DNA from: Sphingosinicella sp. LHD-64
GTDB lineage: Bacteria; Pseudomonadota; Alphaproteobacteria; Sphingomonadales; Sphingomonadaceae
Direction of reading: 5' to 3'
Assembly: GCF_031157375.1 (NCBI RefSeq)
Contig: NZ_JAVIFV010000001.1
Span: 868,001-932,000, forward strand
DNA: 64,000 nucleotides
The translations under genes were made by a program, and so were the position numbers. How positions within the stretch are numbered: the stretch's first letter is position 1; every line of letters begins with the position of its first letter. Shown piece after piece: positions 1 to 10,191 of this stretch. The notes under the pieces are model-generated. The model worked only from the letters and a program-made list of their open reading frames with translations, was not told the DNA's origin and searched no databases.

Positions 1-2214
1 GGCCAGCGTCGTCAGGCCGCGCGAGTAATTGGTGATATAGGCCGGGCACCCGTCCGGATTGTCGCTCCGGCAGTCCGGCCCGTATTGCGAAAGGAACGAG
101 TTCGGCAGGGTCGAGGTCGACACGGTGACGAAGCCGGTGGTCGGCAACGCATTGGCCTCGCCGAACGACGGGATGCGGAAGCCGCGTGAATAGGTGCCGC
201 GCAGCGTGATCTCCGGAATCGGCCGGAAGATGATGCCGGCCTTCGGCGAGAAGGAGTCCTGTCCGCTCGAGTAACGGTCGTAGCGGCCGGAGACGTTCAC
301 CTCGACCTGCTCGATGATCGGCGCGTTGACCTCCGCAAAAGCCGAATAGACCGTGCGGTTGCCCGAGGTGCCGAACGCGTTCAGCGTGAAATAGCGCTGT
401 GTCGGGCCATCCGTGTCGGGGTTGGCGCTGGGCGCGTCCACCGCCTCGTACCGGATTTGCGCACCGAAGCCGAGCTCGAGCGGGCCGCCGGGCAAGTCGG
501 CCAGCGCAGTGCTGAGATTGACCTGGGCCGCATAGAGATCGGACGAGGCATTGGTGACATTGTCGGGGGAGACGAAATCCAGGATGTCCTGATCGTTGAG
601 CTCGGGATTCACGAAGTTGAACGTGCCCTGCGCGATCGCGGTCAGCATGTTGGCGATGTAGACATAACCTTGCTGGAGGCGACGCAGGTCGTTGTGCATT
701 GCCGTCGCTTCGACGCTGTAGTCCCAATTGTCCCACAACGTGCCGGAAATGCCGAACGCCGCGCGATACACGCGACTGCGGGTCTCGTTATACACGGGGT
801 CCTGGATCGGCCGGCCGAGAATGCGGGCGACCTGGCCCTGCGCCGCGAACGGATTGTTCGGATTGAGAACGCCGTTGGTGGCATCGCAACCAGTATTGGT
901 GCCGCGCGCGTCGCCGACGCCGTTCGGGCACACGTAGACCGGCAGGGTCAGTGCGAAGGATCCCGGCGCCAGTGCCGCCGACGGACCGGCGGCCGTCGAG
1001 AACGGCCGGAACAGGATGCCTGCATTCGCCTGGCCGCGGAACACCGGCGGCGCGCCGGTGAAGTTCACGGTGCTCTGCTGGAAATTGACCATCAGATAGG
1101 CTTCGGACGAATCGCCGACCTGGACCGTGAACCGGCCAGACCCGCCGAACCGCTCGATGTTCGGCGCCACCACGCCATAGCGATTGGTGATGTCCACCGT
1201 ACAGACCGGGGTGTTGATGGGGGCCACCGCATTGGCGGCGTTCGCGATCTCCTCCGGCGTCAGGTTGTAGCCGGGGCCATATTGGCAGCCGGCCGCCGGA
1301 TTCAGCAGCTCGTACCGGCTGCCGGGGATCGTCGCGTTCGTGCCGGTGTAGGGCCGGACATAGACGTCATATCCGACCAGGAAGCCTTCGAGCTGACCGC
1401 TTTCGGGATCCCGCGAGTTGACGATGTTGTTGGGACCGCATTCGCCCTCGAAGCAGATCGCGGTCTGATCGTCGGTGTTGAACGGATATGGGAGCTCGCG
1501 GTTGTAGACCGCCTCGGAGCGGTAATAGAAGCCGCTCAGATAGGCATTGAACCCCTGGCTCGCGAGATCGCCGATGCCGGCGGTCAAGCTCAGACGGTAA
1601 TTGGCAGCGTCGCCGTCCTGCGAGATGCCCGCCTCGCCGCGGGCCCGCACGCCCTGGAACTCACGCCGGGTGATGATGTTGATCACGCCCGCGATCGCGT
1701 CGGCGCCATAGGTCGACGACGCGCCGTCGCGCAGCACCTCGATCCGCTCGATAATGTCGTCGGGGATGGTGTTGAGGTCGACGAAGTTGCGGGAGCCGTC
1801 GTCCGCCAGCGGATAGTAAGCGGCGCGCTGGCCGTCGAACAGGACCAGCGTGGAGTTGGTCGAGAGGCCACGCAGGGACGCGGCGGACGCGCCGGCGGCG
1901 AAGGCGCCGTTGGCGGTGAAGGAATTGGTGAGCGCCGGACCGTTGTTGGACGTGAGCTGCTGGATCGCGTCCTGGACCGTGTTGATGCCGCGCCGGTCGA
2001 GATCGTCGCTGGTAACGACGGTCACCGGAGACGGCGTCACCTGGGTCCGGAACAAGGTGCCCGTGACGACGATCTCGTCTTCCGGTCCGGCACCGACTTC
2101 GGGTGCGGGCGGAGCGATGTCGGTGGTTTCCTGGGCGTATCCCGGCGAGGCGGCGCCGGCGAACCCAAGCAAGAGTGTCGAAGCAAGAAGATGGCGACGA
2201 AGATTCGTCCTCAT
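1..2214 (-). CDS. TonB-dependent receptor, N-terminal part (runs off left edge)
   Basis: Outer-membrane gated channel that would import a substrate using energy from TonB-ExbBD. I translated the minus strand myself: it is open for 738 codons from an ATG at 2214 to the window edge. A signal peptide (about residues 1-28, ending GYAQ) is followed by a TonB-box-like EIVVTG and a plug domain with the motif [21 protein letters not shown]. The residues read near the edge are barrel sequence with Cys-containing loops, so only the C-terminal strands are missing. The long plug insertions suggest the large receptor class of about 900-1000 residues. The gene is monocistronic in this view, with a 350-bp upstream region holding a promoter and a possible LacI-type operator. 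The substrate is not identifiable; the operator style hints at a carbohydrate. Confidence 0.92.
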   Translation of the reverse strand, partial: MRTNLRRHLLASTLLLGFAGAASPGYAQETTDIAPPAPEVGAGPEDEIVVTGTLFRTQVTPSPVTVVTSDDLDRRGINTVQDAIQQLTSNNGPALTNSFTANGAFAAGASAASLRGLSTNSTLVLFDGQRAAYYPLADDGSRNFVDLNTIPDDIIERIEVLRDGASSTYGADAIAGVINIITRREFQGVRARGEAGISQDGDAANYRLSLTAGIGDLASQGFNAYLSGFYYRSEAVYNRELPYPFNTDDQTAICFEGECGPNNIVNSRDPESGQLEGFLVGYDVYVRPYTGTNATIPGSRYELLNPAAGCQYGPGYNLTPEEIANAANAVAPINTPVCTVDITNRYGVVAPNIERFGGSGRFTVQVGDSSEAYLMVNFQQSTVNFTGAPPVFRGQANAGILFRPFSTAAGPSAALAPGSFALTLPVYVCPNGVGDARGTNTGCDATNGVLNPNNPFAAQGQVARILGRPIQDPVYNETRSRVYRAAFGISGTLWDNWDYSVEATAMHNDLRRLQQGYVYIANMLTAIAQGTFNFVNPELNDQDILDFVSPDNVTNASSDLYAAQVNLSTALADLPGGPLELGFGAQIRYEAVDAPSANPDTDGPTQRYFTLNAFGTSGNRTVYSAFAEVNAPIIEQVEVNVSGRYDRYSSGQDSFSPKAGIIFRPIPEITLRGTYSRGFRIPSFGEANALPTTGFVTVSTSTLPNSFLSQYGPDCRSDNPDGCPAYITNYSRGLTTLA

Positions 2215-2566
2215 ACGAAGCCCCCTAGCAATGCGGCAAAGCCGCTTCCTCACCTCACTTCGTCGTCGCTGTTTTGTAGCTCATCTGGCGAAGCGTTTTG
2301 CGAGTCGGTTTCCCGCCGACCTCACTGGACTTGGCTAACCAACGATAATTCGTCGTACAATGAAAGTTATCTTCGAGTCTTATTATGCAACTTAGCTGTA
2401 GCGCTTTTGTCACAGTTCGATCGCGCTACGCGTTGGCCGGCCTCGACCGTTGGCTTGGCGCGACCTGTCTCGCGCGTCCGGCGGGAGCGACGCGTGAGTC
2501 ATTTGGGTGGAGGTCAGACGGTTGCCGGGACCTTGGATGCCGGACCGTAAATGCAGGCGGACGCCG
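2215..2566. other. Intergenic region between gltD and the TonB-dependent receptor
   Basis: This 352-bp stretch has no convincing gene. It is richer in A and T than its surroundings between about 2270 and 2410, as expected for the promoter region of the receptor gene. The half nearer gltD (2480-2566) shows no strong terminator hairpin. Open frames across it continue from the strand opposite the receptor gene and do not look like proteins. Confidence 0.6.
2382..2410 (-). promoter_or_regulatory. Putative promoter and LacI-type operator for the TonB receptor
   Basis: On the minus strand a -10-like CATAAT (2382-2387) lies about 170 bp before the receptor start. Just upstream is TGTAGCGCTTTTGT (2397-2410, plus-strand reading), an AGCGCT-centred site resembling LacI-family operators of the type TGNTANCGNTANCA. 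A GTGACA sequence overlaps the same site and could be a -35 element, but the spacing (about 20 bp) is long. The match is imperfect, so this is a candidate only. Confidence 0.35.
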
Positions 2567-3955
2567 CTAGGCGGTGATCGCCTCTGCCATCAGATGCGCA
2601 TGGACTGCCGCCGCGCATTCGCGGCCTTCGCGGATCGCCCAGACGACGAGGCTCTGCCCGCGGCGGATGTCACCGCAAGCGTAGATGTTGGCCCGGGAGG
2701 TTTCGTAGCGGCCGAGGTCGGTCGAAACGGTGTCGCGAGGAGTGAGGTCGACGCCGGCCCGGGTGGCGATGCCGGGCTTCGGTGTGCCGGTGAAGCCCAT
2801 GGCGAGGAGGACGAGGTCGGCCTTCAGCACGATTTCCTTGCCGTCCTGTTCGCAGACCAGGGTAGTGACGCGGCCATCCTCGCCGTCGAGGCGGGAGGTG
2901 ACGACGGAGAATTCGCGCTCGGCGCCCTCCTCCTGCGACGAGGAGGTGCGCAGCTTCATCGGCCATAACGGCCAGGTGAGCGCCTTGTCCTCCTTGAGCG
3001 GCGGCTCGGGCAGGATTTCGAGCTGGGTGACCGAGGCGGCGCCCTGGCGGTTGGCGGTGCCGATGCAATCGGAGCCGGTGTCGCCGCCGCCGATCACGAT
3101 GACATGTTTGCCCGTGGCGAGGATCGGCGCGTTCGCCTCGGGCAGGCCGGCGACGCGGCGGTTGGACTGGGTCAGATAGTCCATTGCGTAGTGAACGCCG
3201 TCCAGTTCGCGGCCGGGCACGGGCAGGTCGCGCGGCTGCTCGGCGCCGCCGGCCAGGACCATCACGTCGTAATCATCCATCAGCCGGTCGACCGAGACGG
3301 TGACGCCGACCTCGATATGCGGGCGGAAGATGACGCCCTCGATCTCCATCTGGGTGATGCGGTGGTCGATCAGGTCCTTGGCCATCTTGAAGTCGGGGAT
3401 CCCGTAGCGGAGCAGGCCGCCGACCCGGTCCGACTTCTCGAACACGGTCGGCGAATGGCCCATGCGGGCGAGCTGCTGCGCGCAGGCGAGGCCGGCCGGG
3501 CCGGAGCCGACGACGGCGATGCGCTTGCCGGTGCCCCGGTCGGCATTTTGCGGAGTGATCCAGCCTTCGCGCCAGCCGCGGTCGACGATCTCGCATTCGA
3601 TCGACTTGATCGTGACCGGATCGTCGTTGAGGTTCAGCGTGCAGCTCGCCTCGCAGGGCGCCGGGCAGACGCGGCCGGTGAATTCGGGGAAATTGTTGGT
3701 GCTGTGGAGCCGCTCCAGCGCGGCCTTCCACTGGTCGCGGCTGACGAGGTCATTCCAGTCCGGGATCAGGTTGTTCACCGGGCAGCCGGAGTGGCAGAAG
3801 GGAATGCCGCAATCCATGCAGCGCTCGGCTTGTTTGCGCGTGGCGTCCGCAGCGAGCGGTTCGACGAACTCGTCCCAATGCTTGAGGCGCTCCGCGACCG
3901 GGCGGTAGGCGCGGTCGCTGCGGGCGATCTCCAGGAAGCCGGTCGGGTTCGCCAT
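2567..3955 (-). CDS. gltD: Glutamate synthase [NADPH] small subunit
   Basis: FAD-containing beta subunit of NADPH-glutamate synthase. It takes electrons from NADPH and passes them through iron-sulfur clusters to the large subunit for glutamate formation from glutamine and 2-oxoglutarate. The 462-residue length is usual. The N-terminal ferredoxin-like region has the cysteines C46, C49, C54, C58 and C97, C101, C105 for two 4Fe-4S clusters. A FAD-binding GSGPAG lies at about 150-155 and an NADPH-binding [10 protein letters not shown] near 280-290. A C-terminal ACGDIRRGQ motif completes the FAD site. It is the second gene of the gltBD pair, 124 bp after gltB, and the gap is largely a dispersed inverted repeat. 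Confidence 0.97.
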   Translation of the reverse strand: MANPTGFLEIARSDRAYRPVAERLKHWDEFVEPLAADATRKQAERCMDCGIPFCHSGCPVNNLIPDWNDLVSRDQWKAALERLHSTNNFPEFTGRVCPAPCEASCTLNLNDDPVTIKSIECEIVDRGWREGWITPQNADRGTGKRIAVVGSGPAGLACAQQLARMGHSPTVFEKSDRVGGLLRYGIPDFKMAKDLIDHRITQMEIEGVIFRPHIEVGVTVSVDRLMDDYDVMVLAGGAEQPRDLPVPGRELDGVHYAMDYLTQSNRRVAGLPEANAPILATGKHVIVIGGGDTGSDCIGTANRQGAASVTQLEILPEPPLKEDKALTWPLWPMKLRTSSSQEEGAEREFSVVTSRLDGEDGRVTTLVCEQDGKEIVLKADLVLLAMGFTGTPKPGIATRAGVDLTPRDTVSTDLGRYETSRANIYACGDIRRGQSLVVWAIREGRECAAAVHAHLMAEAITA

Positions 3956-3977
3956 TATTCCGCCGCCTCCCCACGGC

Positions 3978-4060
3978 CGTCATTGCGAGGAGCGTAGTGA
4001 CGAAGCAATCCAGACTGCATCGCCGCCGCTCTGGATTGCTTCGCTTCGCTCGCAATGACG
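3978..4060. repeat. Dispersed inverted repeat inside the gltBD operon
   Basis: The left arm (3978-4013) begins CGTCATTGCGAGGAGC and ends GCAATCCAG. The right arm (4031-4060) begins CTGGATTGC and ends GCAATGACG. The outer parts are complementary and the inner parts differ in length (36 and 30 nt), with a 17-nt loop. From memory, both arm variants are common stand-alone intergenic repeats in sphingomonads and other alphaproteobacteria. Transcribed within the operon, the element would fold into a long hairpin between the gltB and gltD messages. Confidence 0.85.
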
Positions 4061-4079
4061 AGGAAGAGGACAGCGCGCG

Positions 4080-7000
4080 TCATTCCGCCGCCTCCATCGT
4101 GGCGAGTTCGGCCAGCGCGCGGCGATATTCGATCGGCATGACCTGGACGAACTGGCCGAGCGCGGCGGTCCAGTTGGCGAGCAGATCGGCGGCGCGTCGG
4201 CTGCCCGTCAGATCGTGGTGGCGCTGGACGAGTTCGCGCAGGCGCTCTTTGTCCTCGACGCTCTCCAGCTCGATCCCGGCGAGATTGCTCTGCGCCTCGA
4301 GCTGGCCGTCGGGATCCCAGACCCAGGCGACGCCGCCCGACATACCGGCAGCGAAGTTGCGGCCGACGCTGCCCAGCACGACAACGAGGCCGCCGGTCAT
4401 ATATTCGCAGCCGTGGTCGCCGGTGCCCTCGACCACCGCGACGGCGCCGGAATTGCGCACCGCGAAGCGCTCGCCGGCGACGCCGGAGAAGAAGGCCTCG
4501 CCTTCGATCGCGCCGTAGAGGCAGGTGTTGCCGACGACGATGTTGGCGGCCGCCTCGCGCGGCGCGGCGTCGGGCGGGCGGACGATGAGGGTGCCGCCGC
4601 TGAGGCCCTTGCCGGCATAGTCGTTGGCGTCGCCGATCAATTCCAGCGTGAGGCCGCGCGCGAGGAACGCGCCGAAGCTCTGCCCGGCGGTGCCGGTGAG
4701 GACGGCGTGGAGGCTGTCGCCGGGCAGGCCGCTATGGCCGTGACGGCGGGCGATTTCGCCCGAGGCGAGCGCGCCGCAGGAGCGGTCGACGTTGGTAATC
4801 CGCCGTTCGACGCGGACCGGAAGTGGGCCGTCCAGCGCCTTGATCAGGTGGCGGTCGATCGGCGTCCCGGCGTCGCGGGTGATGCGCTGCGTGGCGCGGC
4901 GGTCGCCTTCGCCCGCCGGGCGGTGGAGGAGCTTCTCGAGATCGACGCCCTTCGCCTTCCAGTGCGCGTCCGCCTCGGCGGCAACGAGGAGGTCCGAGCG
5001 GCCGATCAGGTCGTCGAGCTCGGCGACGCCGAGGCCCGCCATGATCTCGCGCAGCTCCTCGGCGACGTAGAAGAAATAGTTGATCACATGTTCGGGCGTG
5101 CCGGTGAAGCGGGCGCGCAGCACCGGGTCCTGGGTCGCGACGCCGACGGGACAGGTGTTGAGATGGCATTTGCGCATCATGATGCAGCCGGCGGCGATCA
5201 GCGGCGCGGTGGCGAAGCCGAACTCGTCTGCGCCGAGCATCGCGGCGACCGCGACGTCGCGGCCGGTGCGCAGGCCACCATCGGCCTGGACGACGATGCG
5301 ATCACGCAGGCCGTTGAGGACAAGCGTCTGCTGGGTCTCGGCAAGGCCGATCTCCCAGGGGAGGCCCGCATGGGTCAGCGAGGTCAGCGGCGAGGCGCCG
5401 GTGCCGCCCTCATAGCCGGCGATGGTGACGTGATCGGCCATGCACTTGGCGACGCCCGCCGCGACCGTGCCGACGCCGACCTCGGAGACCAGCTTGACCG
5501 AAATGCGCGCGGGCGGATTGACCGAGCGCAGATCGTGGATGAGCTGGGCGAGGTCCTCGATCGAATAGATGTCGTGGTGCGGCGGCGGCGAGATCAGGCC
5601 GACGCCGGGGGTCGAATGGCGGACGCTGGCGATATGCCTGTCGACCTTGTGGCCGGGGAGCTGGCCGCCCTCGCCCGGCTTGGCGCCTTGCGCGACCTTG
5701 ATCTGGAGATCATCGGCATTGACCAGATATTCCGCGGTGACGCCGAAGCGGCCCGAGGCGACCTGCTTGATCGCCGAGCGCAGGGAATCGCCATTGGGCA
5801 ACGGGGTGAAGCGATCGACCTCCTCGCCGCCCTCGCCGGTGTTCGACTTGCCGCCTATCCGGTTCATCGCGATGGCGAGCGTGGTGTGCGCCTCGCGGCT
5901 GATCGAGCCGAAGCTCATCGCGCCGGTGGCGAAGCGCTTGACGATCTCGCTCGCCGGCTCGACCGCCTCGATCGGGATGGGGGGGCCGGCAGGCTTGAAA
6001 TCGAGCAGGCCGCGGATGGTGAGCAGGCGGCGGCTGCGCGCATTCAACTCGTCGGCGAAGGCGCGATATTTGTCGGGCAGGTTGCCGCGGACCGCATGCT
6101 GGAGATTGGCGATGCTGTCATAGGTCCAGCCATGCTCCTCGCCGCCGATGCGCTGGCCGTAGAGACCGCCGAGGTCGAGGACATCGTCCTGGCTGCCCCA
6201 GGCAGACCGGTGGCGACGGGCGGTTTCCTCGGCCAGCTCGGCAAGATCCAGCCCCTCGATCGTCGTCGCGGTGCCGGTGAAATAGCGGTCGACCAGCGTC
6301 TGGGCGAGGCCGATGGAATCGAAGATCTGCGCGCCGCAATAGGATTGGAAGGTCGAGATGCCCATTTTGGACATCACCTTCAGCATGCCCTTGCCGAGCG
6401 CCTTGATGTAGTTGGCCTGCGCCTGCTCCGGCGCCTTCACCTTCCCCTGCGCGACGAGGTCGTCGATCGTGTCGAAGGCGAGCCACGGGTTGATCGCCTC
6501 CGCCCCGTAGCCGGCGAGCACGCACATATGGTGGACCTCGCGCGCCTCGCCGGTCTCGACGACGAGGCCGGTCTGCATCCTGAGGCCCTGGCGGATCAGG
6601 TGGTGGTGGACCGCGCCGGTGGCGAGCGCCGCCGGGATCGGAATGCGGTCCGCTCCCGCCGCGCGGTCGGAGAGGATCAGCACGTTGATGTCGGCGAGCA
6701 CCGCCTCGGTCGCTTCCCAGCAGAGGCGCTGGAGCGCGGCCTCGAGCGACTGGGCGTCGCCACCCTTCGGCCAGGTGGCGTCGAGGGTGAGCGTGCGGAA
6801 GGCGCCGTCGAGGGTTTCCTGGATCGAGCGGATCTTCTCCAGATCCGCGTTGGTGAGGATCGGCTGCGACGCCTCCAGCCGCTTGTGCGTGCCGGCCTGA
6901 TGGCCGAGCAGATTCGGCCGCGGGCCGATCATGGTCACCAGGCTCATCACCAGACTCTCGCGGATCGGATCGATCGCCGGATTGGTGACCTGCGCGAAGT

Positions 7001-8579
7001 TCTGCTTGAAGTAATCGTAGAGCAGCCGCGCGCGGTCCGACAGGACGGCCGGCGCCGTGTCCGTGCCCATCGAGCCAACCGGGTCATCCGCCAGGTTCGC
7101 CATCGGCGCGAGGAAGAATTTCAGATCCTCGTCGGTGTAGCCGAAGCTCATCTGGGTGCGGCGGAAGACGTCATCGTCGGGCGGGCGGCGGAGCGGATTG
7201 CAGCCGGGGGGCAGGTCCTTCAAATCGAACTGGGTCTCGGCCAGCCAGTCGCCATAAGGCTCGGCCCCGGCGAGCGCGGCCTTCACCTCGGCGTCCTCGA
7301 CCATCCGGCCCTCTTCCAGATCGATGAGCAGCATCTTGCCGGGCTGGAGCCGCCACTTGCGGACGATCCTCTCCTCGGGGATCGGCAGCACGCCCGACTC
7401 CGAGGCCATGACGACGAGATCGTCTTCGGTGACGAGGAAGCGCGCGGGCCTCAGACCGTTGCGGTCGAGCGTCGCGCCGATCTGGCGGCCGTCGGTAAAG
7501 GCGATCGCGGCGGGGCCGTCCCACGGCTCCATCAGGGCGGCATGATATTCGTAGAAAGCGCGGCGCTTGGGCTCCATCCGCGTGTCGGACCACGCCTCCG
7601 GGATCAGCAGCATCACCGCATGCGGCAGCGAATAGCCGCCGGCGATCAGCAGCTCGAGCGCATTATCGAGGCAGGCGGTGTCCGACTGGCCGTGCGGGAT
7701 GATCGGCCACATCTTGTCGAGATCGGCGCCGATCAGCGGCGATTCGAGCGTGCGGCGGCGCGCGTTCATCCAGTTCACGTTGCCGCGCACCGTGTTGATC
7801 TCGCCATTGTGCGCGATGAATCGATAAGGATGCGCCAGCCGCCAGCTCGGGAAGGTGTTGGTCGAGAAACGCTGGTGGACCATCGCCAGCGCCGATGTCG
7901 TCAGCGGGTTGGTGAGGTCCGTGTAGAAGGTCCCCACCTGCGTCGCCAGCAGCATGCCCTTGTAAACCAAAGTCCGGCTGGAGAAGGACACCATGTAGAA
8001 GTCGGGCAGGCCCGGCAGGTCACGCTTCAGCGCCTCGGCCTCCAGCGGGTTCTGGGTCTGCTTGCGGATCGCGAGGATCTTGCGCTCGAAGGCGTCCTGA
8101 TCACGGACGTTGGGGCCGCGCGCGACCACCGCCTGGGCGATGACGGGCACCGAAGCAAGCACCGCTTCGCCAAGCCCGGTGGTGTCGGTCGGCACGTCGC
8201 GCCAACCGACCAGCACCTGCCCCTCGATCCGGATGAACCGCTCGAACCGCTCGATCGCCGCCTGTCGACTCGCCTCGTCGCGCGGCAGGAAGCACATCGC
8301 CACCGCATAGTCGCCCGGCCGCGGCAGGCTGAGCCGGTTCTTCTCTGCCCAGTCGCGAAACAAGGCGTCGGGAATCTGGATGAGGCACCCTGCCCCGTCG
8401 CCCATCAGCGGGTCGGCGCCGACGCCGCCGCGATGATCGAGATTGGCAAGAATCTGGAGGCCCTGCGAAATAATCGCGTTGGAGCGCCCGCCCTTTACAT
8501 GGGCGACAAACCCCATCCCGCACGAGTCATGCTCGTTGCGGGGGTCGTAGAGACCCTGCGCGCTTGGCCCTCTCGCCAA
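4080..8579 (-). CDS. gltB: Glutamate synthase [NADPH] large subunit
   Basis: Alpha subunit of glutamate synthase: it hydrolyses glutamine, channels the ammonia to 2-oxoglutarate and reduces the iminoglutarate on FMN. The 1499 residues match the family. A short propeptide precedes C20 (motif CGMGF), which would become the N-terminal nucleophile of the class II glutamine amidotransferase domain. The FMN synthase domain follows at about 830-1200, with the 3Fe-4S motif [16 protein letters not shown]-terminal beta-helix GXGXG domain contains [10 protein letters not shown]. It is the first gene of the operon and ends 124 bp before gltD. The long open frame on the opposite strand is a codon-bias shadow. 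Confidence 0.97.
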   Translation of the reverse strand: MARGPSAQGLYDPRNEHDSCGMGFVAHVKGGRSNAIISQGLQILANLDHRGGVGADPLMGDGAGCLIQIPDALFRDWAEKNRLSLPRPGDYAVAMCFLPRDEASRQAAIERFERFIRIEGQVLVGWRDVPTDTTGLGEAVLASVPVIAQAVVARGPNVRDQDAFERKILAIRKQTQNPLEAEALKRDLPGLPDFYMVSFSSRTLVYKGMLLATQVGTFYTDLTNPLTTSALAMVHQRFSTNTFPSWRLAHPYRFIAHNGEINTVRGNVNWMNARRRTLESPLIGADLDKMWPIIPHGQSDTACLDNALELLIAGGYSLPHAVMLLIPEAWSDTRMEPKRRAFYEYHAALMEPWDGPAAIAFTDGRQIGATLDRNGLRPARFLVTEDDLVVMASESGVLPIPEERIVRKWRLQPGKMLLIDLEEGRMVEDAEVKAALAGAEPYGDWLAETQFDLKDLPPGCNPLRRPPDDDVFRRTQMSFGYTDEDLKFFLAPMANLADDPVGSMGTDTAPAVLSDRARLLYDYFKQNFAQVTNPAIDPIRESLVMSLVTMIGPRPNLLGHQAGTHKRLEASQPILTNADLEKIRSIQETLDGAFRTLTLDATWPKGGDAQSLEAALQRLCWEATEAVLADINVLILSDRAAGADRIPIPAALATGAVHHHLIRQGLRMQTGLVVETGEAREVHHMCVLAGYGAEAINPWLAFDTIDDLVAQGKVKAPEQAQANYIKALGKGMLKVMSKMGISTFQSYCGAQIFDSIGLAQTLVDRYFTGTATTIEGLDLAELAEETARRHRSAWGSQDDVLDLGGLYGQRIGGEEHGWTYDSIANLQHAVRGNLPDKYRAFADELNARSRRLLTIRGLLDFKPAGPPIPIEAVEPASEIVKRFATGAMSFGSISREAHTTLAIAMNRIGGKSNTGEGGEEVDRFTPLPNGDSLRSAIKQVASGRFGVTAEYLVNADDLQIKVAQGAKPGEGGQLPGHKVDRHIASVRHSTPGVGLISPPPHHDIYSIEDLAQLIHDLRSVNPPARISVKLVSEVGVGTVAAGVAKCMADHVTIAGYEGGTGASPLTSLTHAGLPWEIGLAETQQTLVLNGLRDRIVVQADGGLRTGRDVAVAAMLGADEFGFATAPLIAAGCIMMRKCHLNTCPVGVATQDPVLRARFTGTPEHVINYFFYVAEELREIMAGLGVAELDDLIGRSDLLVAAEADAHWKAKGVDLEKLLHRPAGEGDRRATQRITRDAGTPIDRHLIKALDGPLPVRVERRITNVDRSCGALASGEIARRHGHSGLPGDSLHAVLTGTAGQSFGAFLARGLTLELIGDANDYAGKGLSGGTLIVRPPDAAPREAAANIVVGNTCLYGAIEGEAFFSGVAGERFAVRNSGAVAVVEGTGDHGCEYMTGGLVVVLGSVGRNFAAGMSGGVAWVWDPDGQLEAQSNLAGIELESVEDKERLRELVQRHHDLTGSRRAADLLANWTAALGQFVQVMPIEYRRALAELATMEAAE

Positions 8580-8748
8580 ATCTGACTCTCCCCGTCCAGC
8601 GAACCTCTCCGCCGTGCTGCAGTGCGGCAGACTGACTTAGGCTGGGCGGGAGCGCAAGTCCCGCAGGCGTCAGAGCAAGAAATTGCCACGACATACCGCG
8701 TCTTTGGAGGAATCGTGCATGAATGCGGGCCGCGATGCCCGAAGAGGC

Positions 8749-10191
8749 CTAGCTCGACGGGGCGGACGCGGCCACGGCCTCCGAATCCTGCCAGCCGCCG
8801 CCAAGGGCAAGGAACAGGGTGATGAGGTTGGTCGACAGCTGCTGCTGCGACTGGGCGAGGGTGGCGTCGGTCTGGGCCAGCACCCGTTCGGCATCGAGCA
8901 CGACCTGGAAGTTCTCGCGGCCGGCCTGGTAACGCAGCCGCGCGATCCGCGCCGCCTCGGCGCCCTGGTCACGGGCGCGGCGGAGCGCACGCACGCGGTC
9001 GAGCTCGCGCGCATAGGCGGTGAGCGCGCTTTCGGTTTCCTGCAGCGCGTTGAGCCAGGTCCCCTCGAACGTCGCCATCGCCGCGTCGGCCGAAGCCTCG
9101 GCCTGGGCGACGCGGGCGCGCGCCGCCGCAATGTTCGGGAAGTTCCAAGAGATCAGCGGCCCGAGGCTGAAGCGGAAGGAATCGTCGGTGAACAGGTCGC
9201 CGGCCGACAGCGCGGTCGTCCCGACCGAGCCGCCGAGGGTGATGCTCGGGTAGAGGTCGGCGGTGGCGACGCCGACCCGCGCGGTGGCGGCGGCAAGGTT
9301 GCGCTCGACCTGGCGGATGTCGGGGCGGCGGGCGAGCAGCGCCGCGCCGTCGCCGACCGGGATCGGCTCGGCCAGCGCCGGCGGCTGCGAACAGGCCGCG
9401 ACCTCGCGCGGGAATTCGGCCGGCGGGCGACCGGTCAGCACCGCGAGGCGGAACAAGGCGGATTGCTGCGCCGATTCGAGCGTCGGGATGGTCGCGCGGA
9501 CCTGATCGAGTTGGGCGCCGGCCTGATTGGCCTCGAGTGCGGTCTCCCGGCCGCCCTCGAACAGGCGGCGGGTGAGATCGAAGGTCCGCTCCTGGATGCG
9601 CAGCGTCTCGCGGGCGACATTGAGCTGCTGGCCGAAGCTGCAGGCATCGGCATAGGCGCGCGTCGTCTCGGCGGCGACGGTGATGCGGGTGAGATCGAAC
9701 GCGGCCTGGACCGCGCCGACGTCCGCCCGGCTCGCCTCGATCGCGCGACGAACGCGGCCGAACAGGTCGAGCTGGTAATTGACGTCGAAGCCGAGGCTGA
9801 AGGTGTCGGTCGGATCGCCGACCCCGGGGACACCCGGAGGCGCGCCCTGGGCGGCCTGCTGGCCGTAGCTGTAGCTGCCCGTGGCGGTGGTGCTCGGGAA
9901 CAGGTCGGTACGCGTCTCGCGCAGCGCGGCGCGGGCGCGCGCGAGGTTCGCCGCAGCGACGCGCAGGTCGGTATTGGCGATGAGCGCCTGCTCGACCAGC
10001 GCATCGAGCCGCGGATCGCGGAACAGGCTCCACCAGCGCCCGGTCGGCTCGTTGCCGGTGAAGGCCGGTGATTCGGCGCTGACGAACGGCTGCTGGCTCG
10101 GCGCGTCCGGCGTCGGGCTCACATAGTTCGGGCCGACCGCGCAGCCGGCGAGCGCCGCGGTGCCGGCAAGGAGAGTCAAGAGACGCTTCAT
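8749..10191 (-). CDS. RND efflux outer-membrane lipoprotein (TolC/NodT-type)
   Basis: Outer-membrane channel of a tripartite drug or solvent efflux pump. The likely product is 480 residues. I chose the ATG at 10191, which gives the lipoprotein signal MKRLLTLLAGTAALAGC with lipobox LAGC followed by AVGPNYVSP, a hallmark of NodT-type factors. Two repeated outer-membrane efflux protein domains follow, with coiled-coil-rich helices (for example the ANLARARAALRETR segment). The start overlaps the RND gene stop as ATGA, so the two are translationally coupled. The frame is open further upstream, but that extension only reads through the RND gene. It is the third and last gene of the efflux operon. 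Confidence 0.95.
   Translation of the reverse strand: MKRLLTLLAGTAALAGCAVGPNYVSPTPDAPSQQPFVSAESPAFTGNEPTGRWWSLFRDPRLDALVEQALIANTDLRVAAANLARARAALRETRTDLFPSTTATGSYSYGQQAAQGAPPGVPGVGDPTDTFSLGFDVNYQLDLFGRVRRAIEASRADVGAVQAAFDLTRITVAAETTRAYADACSFGQQLNVARETLRIQERTFDLTRRLFEGGRETALEANQAGAQLDQVRATIPTLESAQQSALFRLAVLTGRPPAEFPREVAACSQPPALAEPIPVGDGAALLARRPDIRQVERNLAAATARVGVATADLYPSITLGGSVGTTALSAGDLFTDDSFRFSLGPLISWNFPNIAAARARVAQAEASADAAMATFEGTWLNALQETESALTAYARELDRVRALRRARDQGAEAARIARLRYQAGRENFQVVLDAERVLAQTDATLAQSQQQLSTNLITLFLALGGGWQDSEAVAASAPSS

Noticed and set aside
457-2550. A 697-codon open frame on the plus strand across the left receptor gene
   Set aside because: The minus strand encodes a clear TonB-dependent receptor; the plus-strand translation has no recognisable domain and runs into the AT-richer promoter region.
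4215-8585. A 1456-codon open frame on the plus strand opposite gltB
   Set aside because: It mirrors gltB exactly, reads as Arg/Asp/Gly/Ala-rich sequence without domains, and follows from high GC at third positions. gltB itself has all catalytic motifs.
8580-8748. Possible small gene or RNA between gltB and the efflux operon
   Set aside because: The region is 169 bp, has only weak hairpins, no cloverleaf and no frame that looks like protein. No glutamine riboswitch pattern was seen.
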